Assembly: GCF_018070045.1 (NCBI RefSeq) | Contig: NZ_JAGPYK010000019.1 | Coordinates: forward strand, 62,001-126,000 | Reading direction: 5' to 3' | Length of the DNA stretch: 64,000 nt | DNA from: Micromonospora sp. U21 | GTDB lineage: Bacteria; Actinomycetota; Actinomycetes; Mycobacteriales; Micromonosporaceae | Shown: one piece after another, positions 27,213 through 35,821 of the stretch | Layout of the letters: each line of letters opens with the position of its first letter | How positions within the stretch are numbered: position 1 is the stretch's first letter | Translations under genes and position numbers: made by a program | The notes under the pieces: model-generated | Databases searched by the model: none | What the model saw: the letters and a program-made list of their open reading frames with translations, nothing else | What the model was told of the DNA's origin: nothing

Positions 27213-27839
27213 CTACTTGGAGTAGAGCTCGACGATCAGCTGCTCCTGGACCTGCGTGTCGATGACCTGCCGGGCCGGGAGCGAGTGCACCAGGATCTTC
27301 ATCTGGCTGGGAATGGCCTCGAGCCAGGCCGGGACCGAGCGCGAGCCCGCCTGAGCCTGCGCCACGATGAACGGGGTGAGCTCCTTGCTCTTGCCCCGGA
27401 CCTCGATGATGTCGTGCTCCTTGACGCGGTACGACGGGATGTCGACCTTCTTGCCGTTCACCGTGAAGTGACCGTGCTTGACCAGCTGGCGGGCCATGTC
27501 CCGCGAGTGGGCGTAGCCGGCCCGGTAGACGACGTTGTCGAGCCGCGACTCGAGGATCTGCAGGAGGACCTCACCGGTCTTGGCCTGCTTGCCAACGGCT
27601 TCCTCGTAGTAACCGCGGAACTGCTTCTCCAGCACGCCGTAGACGCGGCGGGCCTTCTGCTTCTCACGGAGCTGGAGCAGGTACTCCGTCTCCTTGGTGC
27701 GGCCGCGGCCGTGCTGCCCGGGCGGGAACGGCCGGGACTCGAACGGGCACTTCGGACCATCGCACTTGCTGCCCTTGAGGAACAGCTTCATCTTCTCCCG
27801 CCGGCAACGGCGGCAGTCAGCACCGGTGTAACGAGCCAT
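27213..27839 (-). CDS. rpsD: 30S ribosomal protein S4
   Basis: 208 residues. Zinc-ligand form: the N-terminus has CRRCRREKMKLFLKGSKCDGPKCPFE (Cys pairs), then the PPGQHG loop and the S4 RNA-binding domain (SRLDNVVYRAGYAHSRDMARQLVKHGHFTVNGKKVDIPSYRVKEHDIIEV). Follows rpsK after 13 nt in the alpha operon. In E. coli S4 represses this operon; whether that holds here is unknown. Confidence 0.98.
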   Translation of the reverse strand: MARYTGADCRRCRREKMKLFLKGSKCDGPKCPFESRPFPPGQHGRGRTKETEYLLQLREKQKARRVYGVLEKQFRGYYEEAVGKQAKTGEVLLQILESRLDNVVYRAGYAHSRDMARQLVKHGHFTVNGKKVDIPSYRVKEHDIIEVRGKSKELTPFIVAQAQAGSRSVPAWLEAIPSQMKILVHSLPARQVIDTQVQEQLIVELYSK

Positions 27840-27852
27840 CTCTCTCTACCTC

Positions 27853-28260
27853 TCAGACCCGGCGACGCTTCGGCGGACGGCACCCGTTGTGCGGCTGCGG
27901 GGTGACGTCGGAGATCTGCCCGACCTCGAGGCCCACGGCCTGCAGCGAACGGATGGCGGTCTCCCGGCCGGAGCCGGGGCCCTTGACGAACACGTCGACC
28001 TTGCGCATGCCGTGCTCCATGGCCCGACGCGCGGCGGCCTCAGCGGCCAGCTGCGCGGCGAACGGAGTCGACTTACGGGAGCCCTTGAAGCCCACCTGGC
28101 CCGCGGAGGCCCAGGAGATGACCGCACCGGTCGGGTCCGTGATGGACACGATGGTGTTGTTGAACGTGCTCTTGATGTGCGCCTGCCCGTGGGCGACGTT
28201 CTTGCGTTCCTTGCGCCGGACCTTCTTGACAGCGGCTCCGGCACGAGCCTTCGGTGGCAT
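27853..28260 (-). CDS. rpsK: 30S ribosomal protein S11
   Basis: 135 residues. A basic N-terminal arm ([21 protein letters not shown]) leads into the conserved [43 protein letters not shown] and the terminal [16 protein letters not shown], which includes the near-universal PHNGCRPPK motif. Platform protein contacting 16S rRNA near the E site. Second 30S gene of the alpha operon, 86 nt after rpsM. Confidence 0.98.
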
Positions 28261-28346
28261 AAGTCTGTGCGCTCCTAGTTGACTTTCCGGATCAGGTTGC
28301 GGCCTCGCCTAGCTCGGCGGCGGCCGACCCGTCATCCGGTTAAGAA

Positions 28347-28727
28347 CTACTTCTTGCCGGGCTTCTTCTTGCCGGCGACGGTCCGCTTCGGGCCCTTGCG
28401 GGTCCGCGCATTGGTCTTGGTCCGCTGGCCACGCACGGGCAGGCCCCGGCGGTGCCGGATGCCGGCGTAGGCGCCGATCTCAACCTTGCGGCGGATGTCA
28501 GCGGCGACCTCGCGGCGCAGGTCGCCTTCAACCTTGTAGTTGCCCTCGATGTGGTCGCGGAGCTGCACGAGCTCCTCGTCCGTGAGGTCCCGAGCGCGCT
28601 TGTCCGGCGAGATGCCGGTGGCGGCGAGTGTCTCCAGGGCGCGGGTACGACCGACCCCGAAGATGTAGGTGAGCGCGATCTCCATCCGCTTCTCGCGGGG
28701 GAGATCCACGCCGGCTAGACGTGCCAT
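28347..28727 (-). CDS. rpsM: 30S ribosomal protein S13
   Basis: 126 residues. MARLAGVDLPREKRMEIALTYIFGVGRTRALETLAATGISPDKRARDLTDEE, the GAYAGIRHRRGLPVRGQRTKTNARTRKGPKRTVAGKKKPGKK C-terminus is diagnostic. Forms head contacts with the A- and P-site tRNAs. The 266-nt gap upstream to rpmJ holds a two-tier hairpin (28871-28910), the place where a leader or internal promoter might be. Confidence 0.98.
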   Translation of the reverse strand: MARLAGVDLPREKRMEIALTYIFGVGRTRALETLAATGISPDKRARDLTDEELVQLRDHIEGNYKVEGDLRREVAADIRRKVEIGAYAGIRHRRGLPVRGQRTKTNARTRKGPKRTVAGKKKPGKK

Positions 28728-28870
28728 GTGCGGGCGTACTCCTCGTCATGTGTGGCGGAGGTGTGGACCCGTCCCATCCCGCTACCGGCCGTCCCGTCTT
28801 TCCGACGCTGTCAGCGCCGGCGACCGGGATCGGTCGCTGCCCGAGCGGGCCCCGGCCTCCGACCGGGGGT

Positions 28871-28910
28871 CAGCCACGCAGGAGTACGTCTCGCGTACCG
28901 CTCGTGGCTG
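28871..28910 (-). other. Two-tier hairpin in the rpmJ-rpsM gap
   Basis: Outer arms CAGCCACG / CGTGGCTG (8 bp) enclose an inner GTACG / CGTAC stem. It lies in the otherwise gene-free stretch 28728-28993, 144 nt before rpsM. Possible autoregulatory leader or partial terminator; no protein match is visible in this stretch. Confidence 0.4.
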
Positions 28911-28993
28911 GGACGAGCATGTGTGTTGTGTGTCGCGCTGGGGATCTGCCCGGGCCAACGTCACCCGGCCGCGTTCCGACCGGGTGAGCTGAA

Positions 28994-29107
28994 TCAGCCC
29001 TGGCGCTGCTTGTGGCGCGGGTCGGTGCAGATGACCATGACCCGGCCGTGCCGGCGGATCACCCGGCACTTGTTGCAGATCCTCTTGACGCTCGGCTTGA
29101 CCTTCAC
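28994..29107 (-). CDS. rpmJ: 50S ribosomal protein L36
   Basis: 37-residue protein read on the minus strand from GTG 29107 (AAGG site about 6 nt upstream; an ATG 18 nt earlier is an alternative). The sequence KVKPSVKRICNKCRVIRRHG...ICTDPRHKQRQG has the Cys-Cys-Cys-His zinc site (CNKC...C...H) of the zinc-type L36. Between infA and rpsM as in most bacteria. Confidence 0.95.
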   Translation of the reverse strand: MKVKPSVKRICNKCRVIRRHGRVMVICTDPRHKQRQG

Positions 29108-29198
29108 GGTTGCCTTACTTCCCATCTGGCCCGGGGACGCGCGCAGCGCGAGACCGGACGTCGAAGACGGACACGGGACTTCCCGGCCGCCGTCAGGA

Positions 29199-29420
29199 CT
29201 ACTTGTAGCGGTAGACGATGCGCCCGCGGGTCAGGTCGTACGGCGAGAGTTCGACGACGACCCGGTCCTCCGGCAGGATGCGGATGTAGTGCTGCCGCAT
29301 CTTGCCGCTGATGTGAGCCAGCACCTTGTGGCCGTTCGCGAGCTCCACCCGGAACATGGCGTTCGGCAGGGGCTCGATGACCCGACCCTCGATCTCAATG
29401 GCTCCGTCTTTTTTCGGCAT
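29199..29420 (-). CDS. infA: Translation initiation factor IF-1
   Basis: 73-residue OB-fold protein: MPKKDGAIEIEGRVIEPLPNAMFRVELANGHKVLAHISGKMRQHYIRILPEDRVVVELSPYDLTRGRIVYRYK-type sequence, complete. Binds the 30S A site during initiation. First gene of the infA-rpmJ-rpsM-rpsK-rpsD-rpoA-rplQ unit; a candidate promoter with a palindrome lies 45-75 nt upstream. Confidence 0.97.
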   Translation of the reverse strand: MPKKDGAIEIEGRVIEPLPNAMFRVELANGHKVLAHISGKMRQHYIRILPEDRVVVELSPYDLTRGRIVYRYK

Positions 29421-29464
29421 GTCCTCCGCTGTCCTGACGTCGATTGCTCCGGGCGGCCCACAAC

Positions 29465-29494
29465 GTCTTACACGGGTGTCTGACCAAGGTCAGA
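29465..29494 (-). promoter_or_regulatory. Candidate infA promoter with palindrome over the -35 box
   Basis: Minus strand: -35 CTGACC (29493-29488), 17-bp spacer, -10 TAAGAC (29470-29465). The -35 lies inside TCTGACC-AA-GGTCAGA (29479-29494), a 7-bp-arm inverted repeat that could be an operator. The rest of the gap 29421-29721 shows no gene. The boxes are moderate matches. Confidence 0.4.
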
Positions 29495-29721
29495 AAGCCC
29501 GCGCCAGCCGCGGCTCCAGCTCCCACCGAAGCGCAGGGTGGGCATGCCGGAGTGGACGCTGTGCGCCGATCAGAAAGTGTACGCCGGCCTGCGGGCGGTC
29601 GCCAAACCGGCCACCCACCGTGCCGCCGTGTCGGGTGCCGTTCCCCCGTCCGGGCTCCCGATGATCTCGGTCCGAGCATCGCCGGTTGGTCCGGTCGGTC
29701 GGCTCCGCCCTGCCCCGCGGG

Positions 29722-30303
29722 TCAGCCGGCCGGTCGCGGGTCGTCCCGTTCGTCCGGTTCACCGGCGCGCAACTCGCGCCGCTGTTCCCGCTTCGCCCGC
29801 CTGCGCTCGCGCTCGATCGCCTGACGCCGGGGCTCTCCCCCGGCCAGCCCGGTGACCGTGCGGACCGCCAGCACCGCGCCCCACGGCCCGGCCACCCAGG
29901 CCGGCCAGAAGTAGAGCAGGTCGCGGCTGAGCAGCGAGGTCACCGCCCAGATGGTCACCACGATGGCGATCACCTTCAGGTACGGCAGCCACACCTCGGC
30001 CAGCCAGTGGGCGGCGACGCCCCCGTCCCTGCCCGGGGCGAGCCGGACCCCCGCACCGCCGTCCAGCGGCCCGGCAGCCGGCGCGGTGACCGGCGCCAGC
30101 GTCGAGCGCTCCGGGGGCGCCACCGGTGGCAGGTCGGTGAGCAGGGCGTCCAGCTCCGCGTACGTGCGCGCGGCATAGGCCCGCTGCAACCGCTCGTCGT
30201 ACTCGTGCAGGTCCAGTCGGCCCTCACCGAGGGCCACCCGCAACCGGTCGGCAACCGCCTCACGGTCCGCGTCCGCGGCTCGCATCCCGTCGCGCCCGTC
30301 CAT
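29722..30303 (-). CDS. DUF1707-type small membrane protein
   Basis: 193 residues from ATG 30303 (ATG 30285 is also possible). The N-terminal MRAADADREAVADRLRVALGEGRLDLHEYDERLQRAYAARTYAELDALLTDLP is the DUF1707 (SHOCT-like) motif common in actinobacteria. Two membrane segments follow (YLKVIAIVVTIWAVTSLL; YFWPAWVAGPWGAVLAV), then a basic coiled tail (RRQAIERERRRAKREQRREL). Function unknown. It lies between map and infA, within the ribosomal cluster. Confidence 0.85.
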   Translation of the reverse strand: MDGRDGMRAADADREAVADRLRVALGEGRLDLHEYDERLQRAYAARTYAELDALLTDLPPVAPPERSTLAPVTAPAAGPLDGGAGVRLAPGRDGGVAAHWLAEVWLPYLKVIAIVVTIWAVTSLLSRDLLYFWPAWVAGPWGAVLAVRTVTGLAGGEPRRQAIERERRRAKREQRRELRAGEPDERDDPRPAG

Positions 30304-30448
30304 GCCGGCAAGCATGCCACCGTCACGCCAGCCGCGTCGGCCCCGATCTTTCAGCCTTGATCCACCCCGGGCTGACCCGCTTCGGTCGACCATTCCGGCC
30401 AGCACTTCTGAAACACGCCCTGCTCCGGCCGGAATGCGCCGGAGGCGG

Positions 30449-31300
30449 TCAGGACGCGGTCGAGGCGGCCGGCTGCCGCGCGGTGACCAGGTCGCCGAGT
30501 CGGGCACGGCCGCCGTCGAACGCGGTGAGCACCCAGACGCCGTCCGGCAGCAGTGCCATCGAGTGCTCGACGTGCGCCGCCACCGACCCGTCCCGGGTGA
30601 CCACCGTCCAGCCGTCGGCCAGCTCGACCGTGCGCGGCGAGGCCATGGTGATCATCGGCTCGATGGCCAGCGCCATGCCGGGGACTAGCCGCGGGCCCTT
30701 ACCGGGCCGGCCGTGGTTGAGCACGTGCGGGTCCTGGTGCATCTCCGTCCCGATGCCGTGCCCGCCGTAGCCGTCGACGATGCCGTACCGGCCGCCCTTG
30801 CGAACGGCGCTCTCCACCGCGTGCGAGATGTCGGTGAGCCGCCCCTTGCCGCTGGCCGAGCCGCGCGCCGCGGCGGCGATGCCCGCCCACATCGCGTCCT
30901 CGGCCACTTCGGCCATCTTGAGCAGCGCCGGATCGACGTCACCGACCGCGACGGAGATCGCGGAGTCGCCGTGCCACCCGTTCAGCACCGCACCGCAGTC
31001 GATGGAGATCAGATCGCCGTCCCGCAGCACCTGCTTCGGCGAGGGGATGGCGTGCACGATCTGCTCGTTGACCGAGGAGCAGATCGACGCCGGGAAGCCG
31101 TGGTAGCCCTTGAACGACGGGACACCGCCCGCCTCGCGGATGGTCGACTCGGCGATGGCATCCAGGTCGGCGGTGCTCACGCCGGGGGCAACCGCCTCGC
31201 GCATCCGGCGCAGCGCCTCGGCCACCACCAGCCCGGCGGCCCGCATCTTCTCGATCTGGTCAGGGGTCTTCAGCTGGATGTCCAGCTGGGGACGACGCAT
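30449..31300 (-). CDS. map: Methionine aminopeptidase type I
   Basis: 283 residues. Removes the initiator Met from nascent proteins. The five metal ligands are present: Asp in ISIDCGA, Asp in WHGDSAISV, His in GYGGHGIG, Glu in MALAIEPMI, Glu in HVEHSMALL. MRRPQLDIQLKTPDQIEKMRAAGLVVAEAL is the N-terminus, without the zinc-finger/SH3 extension. Last gene of the secY-adk-map run; 87 nt after adk. Confidence 0.97.
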   Translation of the reverse strand: MRRPQLDIQLKTPDQIEKMRAAGLVVAEALRRMREAVAPGVSTADLDAIAESTIREAGGVPSFKGYHGFPASICSSVNEQIVHAIPSPKQVLRDGDLISIDCGAVLNGWHGDSAISVAVGDVDPALLKMAEVAEDAMWAGIAAAARGSASGKGRLTDISHAVESAVRKGGRYGIVDGYGGHGIGTEMHQDPHVLNHGRPGKGPRLVPGMALAIEPMITMASPRTVELADGWTVVTRDGSVAAHVEHSMALLPDGVWVLTAFDGGRARLGDLVTARQPAASTAS

Positions 31301-31387
31301 GGAGCGATTACCTTTCGTTGCCGATCAGCGGGGCACGTCGCACGTACCCCGCTGATCGCACTCTATCCGCCGTGGCCCGGCCGGACC

Positions 31388-32041
31388 TCAGCCGCCGTAC
31401 GACCGCAGCGCGTCTATGGCCCGGGTGGTGACGTCCTCCACCGGGCCGGTGGCGTCGATCCCGACCAGCTTGCCCTGGGCACCGTAGTAGTCGACCAGCG
31501 GAGCCGTCTTCTCGCTGTATTCGCGCAGCCGCGTGGCGATGGTCTCCGGCTTGTCATCGTCGCGCTGGAAGAGCTCGGCGCCGCACCGGTCACAGATGCC
31601 GGGCCGGGTGGTGGCGTCGAACTCGACGTGCCAGATCTTGCCGCAGCCCCGGCAGGTACGCCGGCCGGAGAGTCGCCGGATCACCTCGTCGTCGTCGACC
31701 ACCAGCTCCAGGACCAGATCCAGCGCGGTGCCCAGGTCGGCGAGGAGCTTGTCCAGTGCGGCGGCCTGCGGAGTGGTCCGCGGGAAACCGTCGAGCAGAA
31801 ATCCCTCGCTGGCGTCGGGCTCCGCCAGCCGGTCCCGGACCATGTTGATGGTGACCTCGTCCGGGACCAGCTCGCCGGCGTCCATGTACCGCTTCGCCTC
31901 GACACCGAGTGGCGTGCCCTGGGTGACGTTCGACCGGAAGATGTCCCCGGTCGAGATCTTGGGCACCGACAGGTGCGCGGCGACGAACTCGGCCTGCGTG
32001 CCCTTGCCCGCGCCCGGCGGGCCAACCAGAACGAGTCTCAT
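31388..32041 (-). CDS. adk: Adenylate kinase
   Basis: 217 residues. Interconverts AMP+ATP and 2 ADP. P-loop MRLVLVGPPGAGKGTQAEFVA, AMP-binding ISTGDIFRSN and DGFPRTTPQAAALD, and a long LID with four zinc-type Cys (CRGCGKIWH ... CDRCGAELFQRDDDKPETI). The four-cysteine LID marks the long, zinc-binding form. The ATG directly abuts the secY stop (no gap), so translation is coupled. Confidence 0.97.
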   Translation of the reverse strand: MRLVLVGPPGAGKGTQAEFVAAHLSVPKISTGDIFRSNVTQGTPLGVEAKRYMDAGELVPDEVTINMVRDRLAEPDASEGFLLDGFPRTTPQAAALDKLLADLGTALDLVLELVVDDDEVIRRLSGRRTCRGCGKIWHVEFDATTRPGICDRCGAELFQRDDDKPETIATRLREYSEKTAPLVDYYGAQGKLVGIDATGPVEDVTTRAIDALRSYGG

Positions 32042-33370
32042 CTACCGCAGGAACCCTTCGTAGTTCCGCTGCATGAGTTGGCTCTCGATCTGCTTCACGG
32101 TCTCCAGACCGACGCCGACCATGATGAGCACAGCGGTGCCGCCGAACGGGAAGTTCTGGTACTGCTGGTTGTCCAGCCAGATGAAGAAGAAGTTCGGCAG
32201 GATCGAGATCACGCCGAGGTAGAGCGCGCCCGGCAGGGTGATCCGGCTGAGGATGAAGTCCAGGTAGTCGGCCGTCGGCTTGCCCGGGCGGATGCCCGGC
32301 ACGAACCCGCCGTACTTCTTCATGTTGTCCGCGACCTCGGTCGGGTTGAACGTGATCGAGACGTAGAAGTACGTGAAGAAGATGATCAGCAGGAAGTAGA
32401 CCGAGATGTAGATCGGGCTGCTCGGGTTGACCAGGTTGTTCTGGATCCAGGCCTGGGTCTTGCCCGGGTCGGTCTGGTCGAAGAACTGCAGGGCCAGCTG
32501 CGGCAGGTAGAGCAGCGACGAGCCGAAGATGACCGGGATCACACCAGCCTGGTTGACCTTGAGCGGGATGTAGGTGGACGTGCCGCCGTACATCCGCCGG
32601 CCGATCATCCGCTTGGCGTACTGCACCGGGATGCGGCGCTGCGCCTGCTCGATGAAGGTGACCGCGGTGATGACCACCAGGACCAGCGCGATGACCAGGG
32701 CGAACATGTCCCAGCCCTTGCTGGTCTTGATCTGCCAGCCCTCGCTGGGCAGTCGCGCGGCGATCGAGGTGAAGATCAGGACGGACATGCCGTTGCCGAC
32801 GCCCCGGTCGGTGATCAGCTCACCGAGCCACATGACCATGCCGGTACCGGCGGTCATGGTCATCACCAGGATGCTCAGGGTCAGCCAGTCCGGGATGCCG
32901 GTGCCCCGCGGGATGATCGGGAACTCGTCGCAGCGGTTCTGGAAGAGCTGGCCCGAACGGGCCAGCGCCACGAACGCCGACGCCTGCAGCACACCGAGAC
33001 CAAGGGTCAGGTAGCGGGTGTACTGGGTGATCTTCGCCTGGCCGGCCTGGCCCTCCTTGCGGAGCTGCTCCAGACGCGGAATCACGACGGTCAGCAGCTG
33101 CAGGATGATCGACGCGGTGATGTAGGGCATGATGCCCAGCGCGAAGACCGAGAGCTGTAGCAGCGCTCCGCCGGAGAAGAGGTTGAGCAGGTTCAGCACC
33201 CCGGTGGTGTCACCCTGGATGCTGTCGAGGCACTTCTGCACGTTGCCGTACGAGACGCCCGGGCTGGGGAGCGTGGCACCCAGCCGGTAGACCGCGATGA
33301 TGCCTACTGTGAACAGCAGCTTCTTGCGCAGGTCAGGCGTACGGAACGCACTGAGAAAGGCGGACAGCAA
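32042..33370 (-). CDS. secY: Preprotein translocase subunit SecY
   Basis: 442-residue ten-helix channel protein of the Sec pathway. FLSAFRTPDLRKKLLFTVGIIAVYRLGATLPSPGV is the first segment; the plug/second helix region GGALLQLSVFALGIMPYITASIILQLLTVVIPRLEQL, the C5 loop region and the C-terminal GTAVLIMVGVGLETVKQIESQLMQRNYEGFLR are all conserved. The start is a TTG at 33370, chosen for AGGAGGAAG 5-7 nt upstream; the open frame further upstream is not SecY-like. The partner secE is encoded at 63 kb in this window. Confidence 0.97.
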   Translation of the reverse strand: MLSAFLSAFRTPDLRKKLLFTVGIIAVYRLGATLPSPGVSYGNVQKCLDSIQGDTTGVLNLLNLFSGGALLQLSVFALGIMPYITASIILQLLTVVIPRLEQLRKEGQAGQAKITQYTRYLTLGLGVLQASAFVALARSGQLFQNRCDEFPIIPRGTGIPDWLTLSILVMTMTAGTGMVMWLGELITDRGVGNGMSVLIFTSIAARLPSEGWQIKTSKGWDMFALVIALVLVVITAVTFIEQAQRRIPVQYAKRMIGRRMYGGTSTYIPLKVNQAGVIPVIFGSSLLYLPQLALQFFDQTDPGKTQAWIQNNLVNPSSPIYISVYFLLIIFFTYFYVSITFNPTEVADNMKKYGGFVPGIRPGKPTADYLDFILSRITLPGALYLGVISILPNFFFIWLDNQQYQNFPFGGTAVLIMVGVGLETVKQIESQLMQRNYEGFLR

Positions 33371-33550
33371 CTTCTTCCTCCTGCGCGAGGCGGGCCGCCG
33401 GTGATCCCTGGCGGGTCGGGGTGGATCCCGGGCGAGCGCCCGGAATCCATGGCTGGGATGGGACTCTAACAGCCCCATCCCGGTCCGGGCAGATGCGCCC
33501 GGCTACATAAACCGATTCCGATATTACCGGGCGCACACGCCCCAGGCAGA

Positions 33551-33593
33551 CCATGGCGCCCGCCAGTTGGTCACAACTGGACGGGCGCCATGG
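33551..33593 (-). terminator. Hairpin after rplO
   Basis: 12-bp arms CCATGGCGCCCG / CGGGCGCCATGG with an inner CAGTTG / CAACTG stem, 11 nt after the rplO stop. The 233-nt gap to secY also holds a GGGATGGG / CCCATCCC pair near 33460. It probably reduces read-through into secY or marks the end of the spc transcript. Confidence 0.65.
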
Positions 33594-33603
33594 GTCGTAC
33601 TCC

Positions 33604-34047
33604 TTACAGCTCGGTGACGGAGCCACCGGCGGCGGCGATCTTCTCCTTGGCCGACGCACTGAACGCGTGCGCCGACACCTGGAGCGCCACCCCGCCGAGG
33701 TCCCCGGTGCCGAGGACCTTGACCGGGTGACCCTTGCGGACCGCGCCGGACTCGACCAGCTCCAGCGGGCCGACCTGGCCGCCGTTCGGGAACAGCTCGG
33801 CGAGCCGGTCCAGGTTGACCACCTGGAAGACCACCTTGAACTTGTTCTTGAAGCCCTTCAACTTCGGCAGGCGCATGTGGATGGGCATCTGCCCACCCTC
33901 GAACGCCGCCGAGATGTTCTTGCGGGCCTTGGAACCCTTGGTACCGCGACCAGCGGTCTTGCCCTTGGAACCCTCACCGCGACCCACACGGGTCTTCGCG
34001 GTCTTGGAACCGGGCGCCGGGCGCAGGTGGTGCACCTTGATCGTCAT
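33604..34047 (-). CDS. rplO: 50S ribosomal protein L15
   Basis: 147 residues. MTIKVHHLRPAPGSKTAKTRVGRGEGSKGKTAGRGTKGSKAR is the characteristic glycine/lysine-rich N-terminal tail, followed by the globular part to SASAKEKIAAAGGSVTEL. The ATG overlaps the rpmD stop (TAATG). Last 50S gene of the spc operon. Confidence 0.98.
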   Translation of the reverse strand: MTIKVHHLRPAPGSKTAKTRVGRGEGSKGKTAGRGTKGSKARKNISAAFEGGQMPIHMRLPKLKGFKNKFKVVFQVVNLDRLAELFPNGGQVGPLELVESGAVRKGHPVKVLGTGDLGGVALQVSAHAFSASAKEKIAAAGGSVTEL

Positions 34048-34229
34048 TACTCGACCTCCTCGACCTTCACGAGGTGGTTCACAGTGAAGATCATGCCGCG
34101 GATCTCGGGCCGGTCCTCCTTGACCACCACGTCGTTGATCCGCTTGAGACCGAGCGAACGCAGCGAATCACGCTGGTTCTGCTTGGTCCCGATGCCGGAT
34201 CGGACCTGGGTGACCTTCAGACGTGCCAT
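34047..34229 (-). CDS. rpmD: 50S ribosomal protein L30
   Basis: 60 residues: MARLKVTQVRSGIGTKQNQRDSLRSLGLKRINDVVVKEDRPEIRGMIFTVNHLVKVEEVE-like full-length L30. Its ATG overlaps the rpsE stop (TGATG) and its stop overlaps the rplO start, so it is coupled on both sides. Confidence 0.97.
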   Translation of the reverse strand: MARLKVTQVRSGIGTKQNQRDSLRSLGLKRINDVVVKEDRPEIRGMIFTVNHLVKVEEVE

Positions 34230-34843
34230 CAGTGCGCCACCCCCGCACGCGACGCCAGCATGGCGGCCGGCGCGACGTCCTCCACCGGCAGGCCACGACG
34301 CGCCGCGACCTGCTCGGGGGACTCAAGCCCCTTCAGGGCCGCCACGGTGGCGTGCACGATGTTGATCGGGTTCGACGAGCCGAGGCTCTTGGAGAGCACG
34401 TCGTGGATACCGGCGCACTCCAGCACGGCGCGCACCGGACCACCGGCGATGACACCCGTACCGGCGGAGGCCGGCTTGAGCAGCACCACACCAGCGGCGT
34501 CCTCCCCCGTCACCGGGTGCGGGATCGACTGGCCGATCCGCGGGACCTTGAAGAAGTGCTTCTTGGCCTCCTCGACACCCTTGGCGATCGCCGCGGGCAC
34601 CTCCTTGGCCTTTCCGTAGCCCACGCCGACCGTGCCGTCGCCGTCACCAACGATCACCAGGGCGGTGAAGCTGAAGCGACGACCACCCTTCACGACCTTG
34701 GCGACGCGGTTGATCGCGACGACCCGCTCGAGGTGCGGGGTCTTCTCGACGGGCGCGTTTCCGCGGCCGCCCTCACGGCGGTTGTCGCGGCGACCACCCT
34801 CGTTGCCACCGGACCCGCCGCCACGGCGCTGTTGACCTGGCAT
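34229..34843 (-). CDS. rpsE: 30S ribosomal protein S5
   Basis: 204 residues. A Gly/Arg-rich N-terminal extension of about 35 residues (QQRRGGGSGGNEGGRRDNRR) precedes the conserved S5 domains (LERVVAINRVAKVVKGGRRFSFTALVIVGDGDGTVGVGYGKAKEVPAAI and GTGVIAGGPVRAVLECAGIHDVLSKSLGSSNPINIVHAT). E. coli S5 is 167 residues. Decoding-site accuracy protein. 33 nt after rplR. Confidence 0.98.
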   Translation of the reverse strand: MPGQQRRGGGSGGNEGGRRDNRREGGRGNAPVEKTPHLERVVAINRVAKVVKGGRRFSFTALVIVGDGDGTVGVGYGKAKEVPAAIAKGVEEAKKHFFKVPRIGQSIPHPVTGEDAAGVVLLKPASAGTGVIAGGPVRAVLECAGIHDVLSKSLGSSNPINIVHATVAALKGLESPEQVAARRGLPVEDVAPAAMLASRAGVAH

Positions 34844-34876
34844 CAGCAGCCTTCCTTATCTCTCGTGACGGGGTTG

Positions 34877-35266
34877 TTAGAACTCGAGCCCGGCTTCGCG
34901 GGCGGCGTCGGCAAGCGCGGCGACTCGCCCCGCGTACCGGTTGCCACCGCGGTCGAAGACGACCTTGGAGACGCCGGCGGCCTTGGCCCGCTCGGCGAGC
35001 AGCGCGCCCACCTTGCCGGCGAGGGCGCTCTTGTCGCCCTCCGCACCGCGCAGCGAGGCGTCCAGGGTCGACGCCGACACCAGGGTGTGACCCTTGGTGT
35101 CGTCGACGATCTGGGCGACCATGTGCCGCAGCGAACGGGTGACGACCAGGCGCGGACGCTCGGCCGTACCGCTGACGTTCTTGCGGACCCGGAAGTGCCG
35201 ACGCGCCCGCCCGACGGCGCGCTTGGCGGCGACGCCGCGGCGGCGCTTGAGCAGCGTGGCGGTCAC
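34877..35266 (-). CDS. rplR: 50S ribosomal protein L18
   Basis: 129 residues from GTG 35266, which overlaps the rplF stop (GTGA). Basic N-terminus (LLKRRRGVAAKRAVGRARRHFRVRKNVSGTAERPRLVVTRSLRHMVAQIVDD) and the C-terminal FDRGGNRYAGRVAALADAAREAGLEF are typical. Binds 5S rRNA. Confidence 0.98.
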   Translation of the reverse strand: MTATLLKRRRGVAAKRAVGRARRHFRVRKNVSGTAERPRLVVTRSLRHMVAQIVDDTKGHTLVSASTLDASLRGAEGDKSALAGKVGALLAERAKAAGVSKVVFDRGGNRYAGRVAALADAAREAGLEF

Positions 35267-35805
35267 TTCTTACCTGCCTTTCCAGCCTTGCGGCGGATGA
35301 CCTCGCCCTGGTACTTCACGCCCTTGCCCTTGTAGGGCTCCGGCGGGCGGATCTTCCGGATGTTGGCGGCGACCTCACCGACCTGCTGCTTGTCGATGCC
35401 GGCCACGTGGAACAGGGTCGGCCGCTCCACCGTGAAGGTGATGCCCGCCGGTGCGGGAACCAGCACCGGGTGCGAGAACCCGAGCGCGAACTCGAGATCC
35501 GCGCCCTTGGCGGTGACCCGGTAACCGGTGCCGGCGATCTCCAGGCTCTTGCGGTAGCCCTCGGTCACGCCAACGATCATGTTGGCTACCAGCGTACGGC
35601 TCAGGCCGTGCAGTTCCTTGGCCTTGCGCTCGTCGTTCGGGCGGTTGACGCTCAGCTGCCCGTCCTCGGCCCGCTCGATCGTGATCGGCTCGGCGATGGT
35701 GTGCTGGAGCTGGCCCTTCGGGCCCTTGACCTTGACGGTCTGCCCGTCGATCGTGATGTCGACGCCGGCTGGTACCGGGATCGACTTACGTCCAATTCGC
35801 GACAT
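35263..35805 (-). CDS. rplF: 50S ribosomal protein L6
   Basis: 180 residues from ATG 35805 (MSRIGRKSIPVPAGVDITIDGQTVKVKGPKGQL). The two L6 repeats are intact, ending KIRPPEPYKGKGVKYQGEVIRRKAGKAGKK. An in-frame ATG further upstream is not used: the L6 fold begins here. Lies 16 nt after rpsH in the spc operon. Confidence 0.98.
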   Translation of the reverse strand: MSRIGRKSIPVPAGVDITIDGQTVKVKGPKGQLQHTIAEPITIERAEDGQLSVNRPNDERKAKELHGLSRTLVANMIVGVTEGYRKSLEIAGTGYRVTAKGADLEFALGFSHPVLVPAPAGITFTVERPTLFHVAGIDKQQVGEVAANIRKIRPPEPYKGKGVKYQGEVIRRKAGKAGKK

Positions 35806-35821
35806 TTCTACCTGTCTCCCG

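Noticed and set aside
30713..33160. 815-codon plus-strand open frame across map, adk and secY
   Set aside because: Antisense to three well-identified genes; Arg/Val/His/Asp-rich mirror composition.
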